Positions 23,612 to 32,026 of a stretch of DNA of 36,454 bases are shown one piece after another. Position numbers and translations under genes: made by a program. Position 1 is the stretch's first letter. Every line of letters starts with the position of its first letter. The DNA comes from Bacillota bacterium. GTDB taxonomy: Bacteria; Bacillota; Sulfobacillia; JAJZYS01; JAJYTV01. The stretch covers positions 1 to 36,454 of the forward strand of contig JAJYSZ010000024.1 of the NCBI GenBank assembly GCA_021793315.1, in the 5' to 3' direction. The notes beneath the pieces were generated by a model. It searched no databases. It saw nothing but the letters and a program-made list of their open reading frames with translations, and was not told the DNA's origin.

Positions 23612-24565
23612 ATGAGCGAAAGACCCCTGGTTGCCGCGCGGGGCTTTGATCCGCGCATAGCCCTGATCCTCGAGGAGGTGGGGCGCCGTGTTGTCGGCAA
23701 GGAGGATGCGGCGCTCGCCATCGTCTGCGCCATCCTGGCCGGCGGGCACATCCTGATCGAGGACGTGCCCGGCGTGGGCAAGACCCTGATCGCGAAGAGC
23801 GTGGCACAAGCCCTGGACCTGCGCTTCCACCGCGTCCAGGCCACGTCGGATCTGCTTCCGGCCGACGTCGTCGGGGTCCACATCTATGATCCCGAGCAGC
23901 GCTCCTTCACGTTCCGTCCCGGTCCCATCTTCGCCGAACTTCTGCTCGTCGACGAGCTCAACCGTGCCTCGCCGCGCGCGCAGTCGGCGCTGCTCGAGGC
24001 GATGGAAGAGGGACAGACCACGGTCGAGGGGCACTCCTACCCGCTGCCGGAACCCTTCACCGTCCTTGCGACGCAAAACCCCGCCGAGCATGAGGGCACC
24101 TTCCCATTGCCGCTTTCGGAACTGGACCGCTTCCTCTTCCGCATCCACCTCGACTACCCGAGCGCGGAAGAAGAGGATCGGCTCCTCGAGCGCATGGGTG
24201 CCGAAGTCAAGCCAGAACCGCTCAAGGCCGTCCTGGCCAGGGGCGAGATCCTCGACCTCCGGCGGGCGGCCTTCGCGACGCACGTGGCGCCATCCGTGCG
24301 CGGGTACGTCCAGGCCCTGGTGCGCGCGACGCGCGTCCACCCGGATGTCTTGCTCGGCGCGAGCCCGCGCGCTGGCGTGGCGCTCCTGCGGGCGGCGCGG
24401 GTCTGGGCGTTCCTGCATGGCCGCGGCCACGTGCTTCCCGACGACGTGCGGGCCCTGGCGCCATGGGTCCTAGGCCATCGCCTGCGCTGCCGCGCAGGCA
24501 GCCCCGAGGCGTGTCTCATGGCGATCATCGCGTCCCTCCCCCTGCCGCGCAGCGCGCAACCGTGA
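23612..24565 (+). CDS. MoxR-family AAA+ ATPase
   Basis: This 317-residue AAA+ ATPase has Walker A PGVGKT at 53-58, Walker B LLLVDE at about 111-116, sensor 1 in FTVLATQNPAEHEGTFPLP and the arginine-finger/lid region SELDRFLFRIHLDYP. MoxR ATPases act as chaperones that mature or activate protein complexes, usually working with von Willebrand-type or DUF58 partners. It is the first gene of a moxR - DUF58 - transglutaminase operon with start/stop overlaps. The start is ATG 23612 with GGAGG close upstream; the longer frame (from 23384) is not supported. It diverges from the sigma gene with 125 bases between the start codons. Confidence 0.93.
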   Translation: MSERPLVAARGFDPRIALILEEVGRRVVGKEDAALAIVCAILAGGHILIEDVPGVGKTLIAKSVAQALDLRFHRVQATSDLLPADVVGVHIYDPEQRSFTFRPGPIFAELLLVDELNRASPRAQSALLEAMEEGQTTVEGHSYPLPEPFTVLATQNPAEHEGTFPLPLSELDRFLFRIHLDYPSAEEEDRLLERMGAEVKPEPLKAVLARGEILDLRRAAFATHVAPSVRGYVQALVRATRVHPDVLLGASPRAGVALLRAARVWAFLHGRGHVLPDDVRALAPWVLGHRLRCRAGSPEACLMAIIASLPLPRSAQP

Positions 24566-25614
24566 AATGGCTGCGCTTGCACGGTGCCGGCATCTGGCCC
24601 TGGCTGGCCCTGATCGTGGCGGGATTCCTGGCCGGAGGCAGGCTGGGCGCAGGCATTGTCGCTGTCGCCGGCATCGCGGCAGTCCTGGCCGTGGGGGCTG
24701 CCCTGGCGCCCGGCCGCAAGCCGCAGGCGACCGTCCAGCGCATCCTGCCGCCTGAGCCGCCGACAGCCGGGGACGACATCGAGGTGCGGCTCGAGGGGCA
24801 GCTCGGCCTGGGTTGGCCCATAGCGCTGTCGCGGCTTCAGGACGAGCCGCCGTCACCCCTGCAGGGCGGCAGCGGGCCATGGCTTCTGGGCGGGAGCCTG
24901 CGTGTCGCCTACGTCCTCAGGGCGGTGCCGCGCGGCCAATACCTGTTCAACCATTGCCGCGCCACGCTGCGCGACGGACTTGGCCTGCTGGAGCGCGACA
25001 TCGAGCTTTCGCTGCCCAGCGAGCTCCTTGTCTACCCCCAGCGTGTGGCTCTCCCCGCGCCTGCACGGCGCGTGCAGGCGTTCGGCGCGGAGGAGGTGGC
25101 GCGCGGCACGCGGGATTTCCTGCCCGGCGACCGCCCCAGCCGGCTGCACGCCGCGCGCACGGCCCAGCGCGGCTACCCGCAGGTGCGGGAGTCGACACCA
25201 CCGCCGGAACGCGCCCGCACCTTGCTGCTCTATTGTCCCGAAGCCTCGCCGGCGGACGTCGAGCTGGCCATCTCCGTGGCCGCATCCCTTGCGGAGGCGC
25301 TGCTCGAGGCGGGCCTGGGGGTCGGTCTCAGTCTTGCGGGCGCAAGCCTGCCCCCGGCACGCGGTCCCGAGCAGCGCCAGCGCATGTTCCTGGAGTTCGC
25401 CCGGGCCACCACGGCCCGGCTTGCCGCTGCCAACACACTGCCTCCGCTTCCGGACGGCCATGGGGAACCCTGGCTGATCCTGGGCGGCAGGGCCGCCACG
25501 CGGCCGGACCCGCCTCTGCACGCCGTCACGCTGCGCGTGGGCGCGGAACTGGGCCCGGACGGCGTGACGAGCCTTGGGGATCTGGTCGCCTGGGCCAGGA
25601 GCGCGGAGTCATGA
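24562..25614 (+). CDS. DUF58-domain membrane protein
   Basis: This 350-residue protein has two N-terminal membrane helices (about residues 10-55, rich in Ala/Gly/Val). The DUF58 core follows a beta-rich region: RGTRDFLPGDRPSRLHAARTAQRGYPQVRES, in which the conserved arrangement D-x-x-x-x-[IL]-H/D-W/A-x-x-[TS]-A-R is partly visible. GTG 24562 overlaps the moxR stop as GTGA; no separate ribosome-binding site is seen, so translation depends on coupling. DUF58 proteins are partners of MoxR ATPases and usually occur with a transglutaminase, as here. The C-terminal half has a Rossmann-like alternation that suits a VWA-like fold. Confidence 0.85.
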   Translation: MKWLRLHGAGIWPWLALIVAGFLAGGRLGAGIVAVAGIAAVLAVGAALAPGRKPQATVQRILPPEPPTAGDDIEVRLEGQLGLGWPIALSRLQDEPPSPLQGGSGPWLLGGSLRVAYVLRAVPRGQYLFNHCRATLRDGLGLLERDIELSLPSELLVYPQRVALPAPARRVQAFGAEEVARGTRDFLPGDRPSRLHAARTAQRGYPQVRESTPPPERARTLLLYCPEASPADVELAISVAASLAEALLEAGLGVGLSLAGASLPPARGPEQRQRMFLEFARATTARLAAANTLPPLPDGHGEPWLILGGRAATRPDPPLHAVTLRVGAELGPDGVTSLGDLVAWARSAES

Positions 25615-27503
25615 GCCGCAGCCGCACGCTTCTCCTGCTGCGCGGCATCTGGCTCGGCCTGCTGGTCTGGCCGTACGCGGTCGCAAGCGGTATGCCGCGC
25701 CCGCTGCTGTTGGCTCTTCTGCCTGCGCTCCTGGCGCTCCTGGCCGGCCGGGGCACCGCGCGCTATATCCTGCGCTGGGCGGCGGCCCTCCTGCTCGGCC
25801 TCTCGGCCGCGCTGCCCACCCTGCTGTTGTACCTGCTCGTGCAGGTGCTCTCGGCGGGTGGTCCGCATATGATCGCCATCACGGTGACGGGCCTCCTCCT
25901 CTGGCTCACGTCCCTGCTCGGCTGGCAGGTGTTCAGCGAGGCAACGGCGCGGACGCGCCTCGTCTGGTTATGGCTGATGGGCACGCTGGTGCTGGCGCTC
26001 AACCGGAGGATCTGGGCCATCGGGGCCGACCTGCCGACACTCCTCTTTCTCGGACTCGGGGTGCTGCTGCTTGCCGTGGGTGGCGACGACGAGACAGTGC
26101 CGTGGTCGGCCGTGCCGCTCGGGGCCCTCCCCCTGATCGGTCTTGTGCTGATCGCCTTCTGGCCTCAGGGACCGGCGCAGACGATCCAGACGCCTGGCAG
26201 CGTCGTGCGGGGTCTCGCCGGCCTGCGCATCGCAGTGAGCGGTGCGTCCCTGCCGCGGCAGGTCAACGTGAACCAGCCGGTGGTCCTCTCGCCGGCGCCG
26301 CTTCTCGTCGTGCGCGGCGCGCCGCTGCCCGCCTACTGGCAGGAGGCCACCTTCGACACCTTCAACGGCGTCGACTGGCTTGAGCCGCCCGGGCCACATC
26401 TGGTGCTCGGATCGCACAGCCTGCCTTCCCCGCTCTGGTCGCCCGAAACGCAAAAGCTGCCCGTGGGCCTCTGGCACGTCACCATCCAGGAGGTGCTGCC
26501 AGGAAGCGTGACGCCGCTCGTCTACACCGGCACCCCCGTTGGCCTCACGGCCGAGGCGGCCACGGCCGGAGGCACGTTCCTGCCCGCGTCGCACGCCTTG
26601 CTGCTGCCCGGCACGACGAGCTACACCTGGGAGCTCTCGGTGCCGTCGCAGACGGAAGACCTGCTGCAGGCGGCCACCTTCCTGCCGCCCGCCGAGGCGC
26701 CAGCGCAGGATCTGGCAGTGCCCGCGGCTCTGCGCCAGGAACTCCTGCCGCTCGCCGAACAGCTGAAGCGGGGCGGCGGCGGGCCGTGGGCGCTCGCCAA
26801 GCGCATCGCCCAGTACCTCGACACGCACGAGGTCTACAATCCCGATTTCGTGCCCAGCCGGCATGGCGACCCCATCGGGCGCTTCGTCCTGCGCAGCCAT
26901 GAGGGCTACTGCGACCAGTTCTCGACGGCCTTCGTGATGCTGGCCAGACTCGACGGCCTGCCGGCGCGGTGGGTCGTCGGTTTCGCGCCCGGCGTCTGGG
27001 ACGCCACTGCGAAGACCGAGACGCTGCGTGCAAAGGATGCCCACTCGTGGGCGCAGATCGACGTCAGCCCTTACGGCTGGGTGCAGATCGACCCGACCCC
27101 GCCTGCCGCGGCCTCGCCCGGGGCGCGGCCCACGTCGCCCCCTGCGGCGCCGCAGTCCGGCCAGAACGGTCTTTCCGCCGCGTGGTCGGCGCTCGTACTA
27201 CTCCTGGTCGTGCTCGCCGCCTCGGCCTGGCGTCTTCTTAGCCTGCGGCGCAGCCCCGCCTGGCGTCTTGGCCGGCTCGAGCGGCGGCTCGCCCGACTGG
27301 CGCGCGGCCGCTGCGAGGGACGCCCCACCTGGCGCGAACAGGTACTTGCGCTGCCCAAGGCAGCGCAAGACGCCGCCTGGCCGGCACTCGAAGTGCTGGA
27401 GGCGGCGCACTATGGCCGCGTTCCGCCACGGCCTTCGGATCTGCGCGCAGCGGAGGCGGCCCTTAGACAGGCGAAACGCGCCTTGCGCGACAGGTCGGAC
27501 TGA
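25611..27503 (+). CDS. Membrane transglutaminase-like protein (TgpA family)
   Basis: This 630-residue protein has about six N-terminal membrane helices (residues 1 to about 205), an extracytoplasmic region and a transglutaminase-like cysteine peptidase domain. The catalytic triad is visible as C434 (GYCDQFSTAFVMLAR), H478 (DAHSWAQI) and D494 (VQIDPTP). A further helix follows (about residues 520-545, WSALVLLLVVLAASAWRLL), with a basic cytoplasmic tail of about 85 residues. This is the TgpA/DUF3488-DUF4129 architecture. The ATG overlaps the DUF58 stop as ATGA. The target protein is unknown; the module is usually placed in cell-envelope maintenance. Confidence 0.92.
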   Translation: MSRSRTLLLLRGIWLGLLVWPYAVASGMPRPLLLALLPALLALLAGRGTARYILRWAAALLLGLSAALPTLLLYLLVQVLSAGGPHMIAITVTGLLLWLTSLLGWQVFSEATARTRLVWLWLMGTLVLALNRRIWAIGADLPTLLFLGLGVLLLAVGGDDETVPWSAVPLGALPLIGLVLIAFWPQGPAQTIQTPGSVVRGLAGLRIAVSGASLPRQVNVNQPVVLSPAPLLVVRGAPLPAYWQEATFDTFNGVDWLEPPGPHLVLGSHSLPSPLWSPETQKLPVGLWHVTIQEVLPGSVTPLVYTGTPVGLTAEAATAGGTFLPASHALLLPGTTSYTWELSVPSQTEDLLQAATFLPPAEAPAQDLAVPAALRQELLPLAEQLKRGGGGPWALAKRIAQYLDTHEVYNPDFVPSRHGDPIGRFVLRSHEGYCDQFSTAFVMLARLDGLPARWVVGFAPGVWDATAKTETLRAKDAHSWAQIDVSPYGWVQIDPTPPAAASPGARPTSPPAAPQSGQNGLSAAWSALVLLLVVLAASAWRLLSLRRSPAWRLGRLERRLARLARGRCEGRPTWREQVLALPKAAQDAAWPALEVLEAAHYGRVPPRPSDLRAAEAALRQAKRALRDRSD

Positions 27504-28409
27504 TCAGACCAGCGGGTCGCCGAGGTGGAGCGTCGCGCGCAGGGCGTCCAGGAAAGCTCTGGCGGGCTCCGACAGCGGCTCCTGCGAGACGATCAGGAAG
27601 ATCGGCGCCATGGGCAGCGCAAGCCCAGGCGTCGGCACCTCCATCAGCCGCCCCTCGAGGAGTTCGCGCCGGACGGCGCGTTCAGGCAGGAACGAAACGC
27701 CGATGCCCTCCTCCACGAAGCGCTTCGTCAGTTCCACCTGCGTCACGCGCATCATGCGCGGGTGGACCCCCGCGTGCTCAAGCTCCTGCAAAAGGTCTGG
27801 CCAGTAGGCCGGATGTCCATGGCTCAGAAGGCGCTGCTCCTGCAGGAGGTTGCGCCAGTAGGCAGGCGCCTGATCGTGGTCCAGGCCATCGTGGCGCGCC
27901 ACCAGCACCACGCGGTCGTGCAGCAGCTCGCGGCAGCGTACGGCGTAACGGTCCGGGTCCGCCGCGATCTGACCGATGCCGAGATCGGCGGAGGCGCTTT
28001 CGATGAGCGCCGCGATCTGCACGGAAGGCAGCACCTCCACGGAGACGCGCGCATCCGGTTGGAGGTCGCAGTAGCGGTGCAAGGCACGCGGCAGGAGGGT
28101 GCGGGCGGGTTCCGGCGAGACGGCGATGGTCAGGTGGTCTGCCGCCAGCTTCTGGTGCTCGCGCACCGCCTGGCGGCCAAGGTCGTAAGCCTTCAGGGCC
28201 TCCTCGGCCTGCGGCAGGAAGACCTGACCGGCCTGGTTCAGGCGCACCCGCCGGCCGGTGCGGTCGAAAAGTGACTCACCGAGCTCGAGCTCGAGCTCGC
28301 GAATCTGGGCGGAGACGGTCGGCTGGCTGAGACCGAGCCGCTCCGCCGTCTCGCGGAAATTCTCCAGGTGCGCCGCCGCCTGGAATGTCCGCAGCACGCG
28401 CAGGTCCAT
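27504..28409 (-). CDS. LysR-family transcriptional regulator
   Basis: This 301-residue regulator has the N-terminal winged helix-turn-helix MDLRVLRTFQAAAHLENFRE followed by TAERLGLSQPTVSAQIRELE, then an effector-binding domain from about residue 90 (DHLTIAVSPEPARTLLP). It resembles the CysL/YwfK-like branch. The start is ATG 28409 behind a GGGGGG-rich site. Its stop directly abuts the stop of the transglutaminase gene on the other strand (TGA|TCA, no spacer). Upstream lie two inverted repeats (28434-28470) that are candidate operators. The neighbouring gene beyond them is a convergently transcribed Fem-like gene, so the target is unclear. Confidence 0.92.
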   Translation of the reverse strand: MDLRVLRTFQAAAHLENFRETAERLGLSQPTVSAQIRELELELGESLFDRTGRRVRLNQAGQVFLPQAEEALKAYDLGRQAVREHQKLAADHLTIAVSPEPARTLLPRALHRYCDLQPDARVSVEVLPSVQIAALIESASADLGIGQIAADPDRYAVRCRELLHDRVVLVARHDGLDHDQAPAYWRNLLQEQRLLSHGHPAYWPDLLQELEHAGVHPRMMRVTQVELTKRFVEEGIGVSFLPERAVRRELLEGRLMEVPTPGLALPMAPIFLIVSQEPLSEPARAFLDALRATLHLGDPLV

Positions 28410-28433
28410 CCTCGCTCCCCCCTGGTCCAACTG

Positions 28434-28470
28434 ATCGGGAAAACCGATAAGCTTGCAGCCTGATCTTATC
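28434..28470. promoter_or_regulatory. Candidate LysR operator: two overlapping inverted repeats
   Basis: ATCGG-gaaaa-CCGAT (28434-28448) and GATAAG-N13-CTTATC (28446-28470) are both perfect and overlap by 3 bases, 25 bases upstream of the LysR start. The second has the dyad spacing expected for a LysR recognition site. This patch is clearly richer in A/T than its surroundings and probably includes the promoter. Confidence 0.45.
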
Positions 28471-28500
28471 ACGACGCCGGTTCCCTGTCGGACGCCGCTT

Positions 28501-28577
28501 CTGGCGGCCTTCGGCCGTCAGGTTCCCGTGCTGGCGCACAAAAGGCCGAAGGCCGCCCCTGCTGGCGGCCTTCGGCC
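28501..28577. repeat. Three copies of GGCGGCCTTCGGCC in direct and inverted orientation
   Basis: The 14-mer occurs as CTGGCGGCCTTCGGCC at 28501-28516 and 28562-28577 (plus) and inverted at 28544-28557. The first copy forms its own hairpin with CGTCAG; the last two pair with each other and act as the terminator listed separately. The reuse of one sequence suggests duplication of a terminator hairpin. Confidence 0.6.
28540..28577 (-). terminator. Rho-independent terminator of the Fem-like gene
   Basis: A perfect 14-bp stem GGCCGAAGGCCGCC / GGCGGCCTTCGGCC with a 6-base loop lies 17 bases after the stop of the Fem-like gene on the minus strand, followed by TTTTGTGCG. Confidence 0.88.
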
Positions 28578-28594
28578 CTGTCGAGACGGGCGGG

Positions 28595-29608
28595 TCAGCG
28601 GGCCTCGGCTGTCGCCGGAGCCGGGCCGCGTCCGCTGGCACCGGTTGGCAGAAGCCGGTATCCAATGTACGGGCCGAGGCGAAGTGGAACCTCGAGCAGG
28701 GCATAGCGACGTTCTACGCCGCCCCAGCGCCGGGCAAGGTCTCCAAGGTTCGCGTCGTCCCGCGTGCGGAATCCGGTGATGTCGCACCGCTCGGCCCCTT
28801 GCCCCTCGGCCCAGGCGATTGCCGCCCACTGTGCCGCGTAGGCGGCTTGCCGGTACTGGCCCGCGCCGTCCTGGCCGAGATGCTGGCAGAGGGCGTGCCT
28901 GCCCAGGCTGAGCGCTACGGTTGCAGCTCGGACGCTGCCCTGCGACTCCGCGAGAAAGACCCTGGCCTGACCGCGTTCGAGGAAGGCTCCGACCATGTCG
29001 GCGAGCGCCGCCGGCGTGGCAGCGAGGCTGGGCGCCTCGCCTGCGCCATGCCAGAGCCCCAGCAGGGTGCCAATTTCCTCCGTCCCCGCCGCGCGCACCT
29101 TCACGCCGCGCGCGGGAGCACGGCGGACTCGCACCCGGCAGCGCCGCTGCACGCGGCCGAAGTCCAGCGCCGGGTCGCCGCTCAGGGGAACTTCCACCGT
29201 GGCCCGCGGCACGCGTGGCAGGAGCGGCTGCGTCCCGCGCTGCAGGTAGCCGGGTGGCCTCGGCAGCCGGTCGTCGAGGCGCGGCGCGCAGAAGAAGGCG
29301 AAGGCCTGGGGAAACCTGGCGCGCAGTTCGAGCGTGAGATGGCGCCACAAGATGCGCTGGCCGGGGTCCAGCACCGGCCCCCGGGGAGCGTACAGCAGCA
29401 GGCCCAGCCGGCCCATGTCGGCGGCGATCAGGCTCAGGCTGCCGATCGGCCGTCCCTGCTCCATGAGGTAGAAGCGATGCGGCATGCGGCCCTTGCCCGC
29501 CTGCAGATCGGCGAAGCCCCAGCCCTGCAGCGGGTCGCCGTGCACGTGCTGGCCGACAAAGTGGTCGAAATCTTCGCTTTCCTCGGCTTTGACAGGTCTC
29601 AGTAGCAA
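28595..29608 (-). CDS. FemAB/FemX-like aminoacyltransferase (peptidoglycan branch) or related GNAT
   Basis: This 337-residue protein has the layout of the Fem family: two tandem GNAT-like domains. The N-terminal block FVGQHVHGDPLQGWGFADLQ matches the family phrase F-x-x-H-x-x-G-x-x-x-Q-x-x-x-W, and the C-terminal block CDITGFRTRDDANLGDLARR followed by WGGVERRYALLE matches yDf-x-G ... L-x-x-F/W-K/x-x-F/G-G. Fem proteins add amino acids from aminoacyl-tRNA to the stem peptide of lipid II. The start is TTG 29608, 8 bases after GGGGGG; a GTG at 29677 would add 23 residues with no family similarity. It is monocistronic and divergent from the MarR gene. A role in cell-wall cross-bridges is likely, the amino acid unknown. 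Confidence 0.7.
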   Translation of the reverse strand: MLLRPVKAEESEDFDHFVGQHVHGDPLQGWGFADLQAGKGRMPHRFYLMEQGRPIGSLSLIAADMGRLGLLLYAPRGPVLDPGQRILWRHLTLELRARFPQAFAFFCAPRLDDRLPRPPGYLQRGTQPLLPRVPRATVEVPLSGDPALDFGRVQRRCRVRVRRAPARGVKVRAAGTEEIGTLLGLWHGAGEAPSLAATPAALADMVGAFLERGQARVFLAESQGSVRAATVALSLGRHALCQHLGQDGAGQYRQAAYAAQWAAIAWAEGQGAERCDITGFRTRDDANLGDLARRWGGVERRYALLEVPLRLGPYIGYRLLPTGASGRGPAPATAEAR

Positions 29609-29688
29609 CGGGAACGCCCCCCGAAGGCACAGTCTGGCCGTTGCCGCCGACTCCGATGCGGGACAGGCGGGATTCACGGGTAGATTGC

Positions 29689-30177
29689 ATGGCGATATAT
29701 TTGGGCTGGAATGCAGGGCAAGGAGCGTGGCCCGCCTTGGCGGAAGAGTCGCTCGTCGACGAACTCATCGCTGTGCTGCGCGTCCTGCGGCAGATCACGA
29801 ACCCTGTGCGGCGCGGCGAGATCACGGCTCAGCAGTACTGGCTTCTGCGCCTTCTGCACAGCGATGGGCCGCTCAGGGTCTCGAAGCTGGCGGCGCAGCT
29901 CGGCATCGGCCAGAGCGCCACTACCACCGCCTGCCAGAGGTTGGCCAGGCAGCGGCTTGTAACGCGCACAAGACTGCCGGAGGACGAACGGGGCGTACTG
30001 GTGACGCTGACGGAGGCGGGGCGGCGGCGCGTCGAGGCATGGCTCGAGACGCGGCGGGCCGTTCTCGCGGACGTGCTGACTCCCTTGACGACGCCAGAGC
30101 GCCAGGAACTTGCGGGCCTGCTGGCCAAGCTCAGGCATTCGGCGGAAGACGTCCGACACCGCCCGGACCGGGCCTAG
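29689..30177 (+). CDS. MarR-family transcriptional regulator
   Basis: This 162-residue protein has the MarR winged helix: EITAQQYWLLRLLHSDGPLR, SKLAAQLGIGQSATTTACQR, then the wing LVTRTRLPEDERGVLVTLTEAG with the conserved D-E/x-R-x-x-x-V-x-L-T. MarR dimers usually repress an adjacent transporter; the MFS exporter starts 43 bases downstream and is probably the target. The start is ATG 29689; TTG 29737, 11 bases after AGGAG, is an alternative (146 residues). Confidence 0.9.
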   Translation: MAIYLGWNAGQGAWPALAEESLVDELIAVLRVLRQITNPVRRGEITAQQYWLLRLLHSDGPLRVSKLAAQLGIGQSATTTACQRLARQRLVTRTRLPEDERGVLVTLTEAGRRRVEAWLETRRAVLADVLTPLTTPERQELAGLLAKLRHSAEDVRHRPDRA

Positions 30178-30220
30178 AATGACGGACCGCGCCGAGCACA
30201 TGCCATGGGGGGATTCATGC

Positions 30221-31927
30221 ATGCAGAGACCTGTGGCGGCCCCGCCCGGGCCGCGCTACAAGTGGGTGGCCCTCTCGAACACCACCCTCGGCATCTTCAT
30301 GTCCATGCTCAACGCCTCGAGCCTGATCATCGCGCTGCCGGCCGTCTTCCGGGCCATCCACCTCAATCCGCTCGACGCCGCAAACTTCGACTACCTGCTC
30401 TGGATCCTGATGGGCTACATGCTGGTGACCGCCGTGTTCGTGGTGAGCTTCGGGCGCATCGGCGACATGTTCGGGCGCGTGCGCATGTACAATCTCGGCT
30501 TTGCCATCTTCACGGCCGCGTCCATCCTGCTCTCGATCACCTGGAGCCAGGGCACCCAAGGGGCCATGGAGCTTATCATCTTCCGCATGCTGCAGGCCAT
30601 GGGCGGCGCACTGCTGATGGCCAACTCGGCCGCCATCCTCACCGACGCCTTCCCAGCCGACCAGCGGGGCATGGCGATGGGGATCAACCAGATGGCCGGT
30701 CTCGCGGGGCAGTTCGTGGGTCTGATCCTGGGCGGAGTGCTGGTTACGTTCGACTGGCGCTGGGTCTTCCTGATCAATGTGCCGATCGGGCTCTTTGGCA
30801 CCATCTGGGCCTACGTGCAGCTCAGGGAGACAGGGGAGCGCCACCCCGCCCACATCGACTGGTGGGGCAACCTGCTGTTCGCCGCCGGGCTGACCTTGCT
30901 CCTCGTGGGCGTCACCTATGGCATCCGTCCCTACGGCACATCGAGCATGGCCTGGCTGAGCCCGTTCGTGATGACGACGATCGGCGCCGGTCTTCTGCTG
31001 CTGATCATCTTCGTCCTGATCGAATACCGCGTGGCCCAGCCCATGTTCGAGATGCATCTCTTCGGCATCCGTGCGTTCTCCGCCGGCAATATCGCCGGAC
31101 TCACGTCCTCGATCGGCCGCGGCGGGCTGCAGTTCCTTCTGATCATCTGGCTGCAGGGCATCTGGCTGCCGATGCACGGCTACGACTTCGCCGAAACGCC
31201 GCTCTGGGCAGGCATCTACATGCTGCCGCTGACGGTCGGCTTCCTTCTTGCCGGACCGCTCTCGGGCTACCTCTCCGACCGCTACGGCGCGCGACCGTTC
31301 GCCACAGGCGGCATGCTGCTCGCAGCGCTCTCCTTCCTTCTGCTGATGGCCCTGCCGGCCAATTTCTCCTACCCGCTCTTCGCCATCATCCTGTTCGTGA
31401 ACGGCATCAGCTTCGGCCTGTTCGGCGCGCCCAACACGACAGGCATCATGAACAGCGTGCCGGCGCGCTATCGCGGTGCCGCCTCAGGCATGCGGGCCAC
31501 TTTCCAGAACACGGGCATGCCGCTGTCGATCGGCGTCTTCTTTTCGTTCATGATCCTCGGCCTGAGCGCCCATGTGCCTACGACCATGCTGCGCGGCCTG
31601 ACGCAGCAGGGCGTGCCTGCGACCCTGGCCGCACGCCTTTCGCACCTGCCACCCGTCAGCTACCTGTTCGCCGCATTTCTGGGCGAGAACCCGCTCGCAA
31701 ACCTGCTCGGCCCGAAGCTGCTGCGCACGCTGCCGCAGGCGTCGGCCGGGCGGCTGGTGAGCCGCTCGTTCTTCCCCTCGCTGATCGCTGGCCCGTTCCA
31801 CAGCGGCCTCGTCGTGACGCTCACTTTCGCGATCGTGATGTGCCTGATCGCGGCCGGCGCGTCGTGGCTGCGCGGCGGCCGCTTCATCTACGAAGAGCAC
31901 GAGGGCGAAAACCGCCGCGGCGCCTGA
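30221..31927 (+). CDS. MFS transporter, DHA2 (14-TM) drug:H+ antiporter-like
   Basis: This 568-residue membrane transporter has about 14 helices. Family motifs are the MFS motif A-like loop GRIGDMFGRVRMYNLGFAIF in the first half, motif C-like AGLAGQFVGLILGGVLVTFDWRWVF, and LSDRYGARPFATGG after helix 8. This is the DHA2/EmrB-QacA type, which exports toxic compounds in exchange for protons. An insert of about 70 residues near the C-terminus (HLPPVSYLFAAFLGENPLANLLGPK...) separates the last two helices. The start is ATG 30221, 8 bases after GGGGGG; two in-frame ATGs at 30200 and 30179 have no good site. It is very likely controlled by the MarR regulator upstream. Confidence 0.93.
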   Translation: MQRPVAAPPGPRYKWVALSNTTLGIFMSMLNASSLIIALPAVFRAIHLNPLDAANFDYLLWILMGYMLVTAVFVVSFGRIGDMFGRVRMYNLGFAIFTAASILLSITWSQGTQGAMELIIFRMLQAMGGALLMANSAAILTDAFPADQRGMAMGINQMAGLAGQFVGLILGGVLVTFDWRWVFLINVPIGLFGTIWAYVQLRETGERHPAHIDWWGNLLFAAGLTLLLVGVTYGIRPYGTSSMAWLSPFVMTTIGAGLLLLIIFVLIEYRVAQPMFEMHLFGIRAFSAGNIAGLTSSIGRGGLQFLLIIWLQGIWLPMHGYDFAETPLWAGIYMLPLTVGFLLAGPLSGYLSDRYGARPFATGGMLLAALSFLLLMALPANFSYPLFAIILFVNGISFGLFGAPNTTGIMNSVPARYRGAASGMRATFQNTGMPLSIGVFFSFMILGLSAHVPTTMLRGLTQQGVPATLAARLSHLPPVSYLFAAFLGENPLANLLGPKLLRTLPQASAGRLVSRSFFPSLIAGPFHSGLVVTLTFAIVMCLIAAGASWLRGGRFIYEEHEGENRRGA

Positions 31928-32026
31928 ACATTGCCGCATCGCGCCTTTCATGCCAGCAATCGCTTGTCTAGCACAACATGCCTCGGCAGACCGTAACTCC
32001 GATCGCAACTAGGGAGGAGTGACGGC

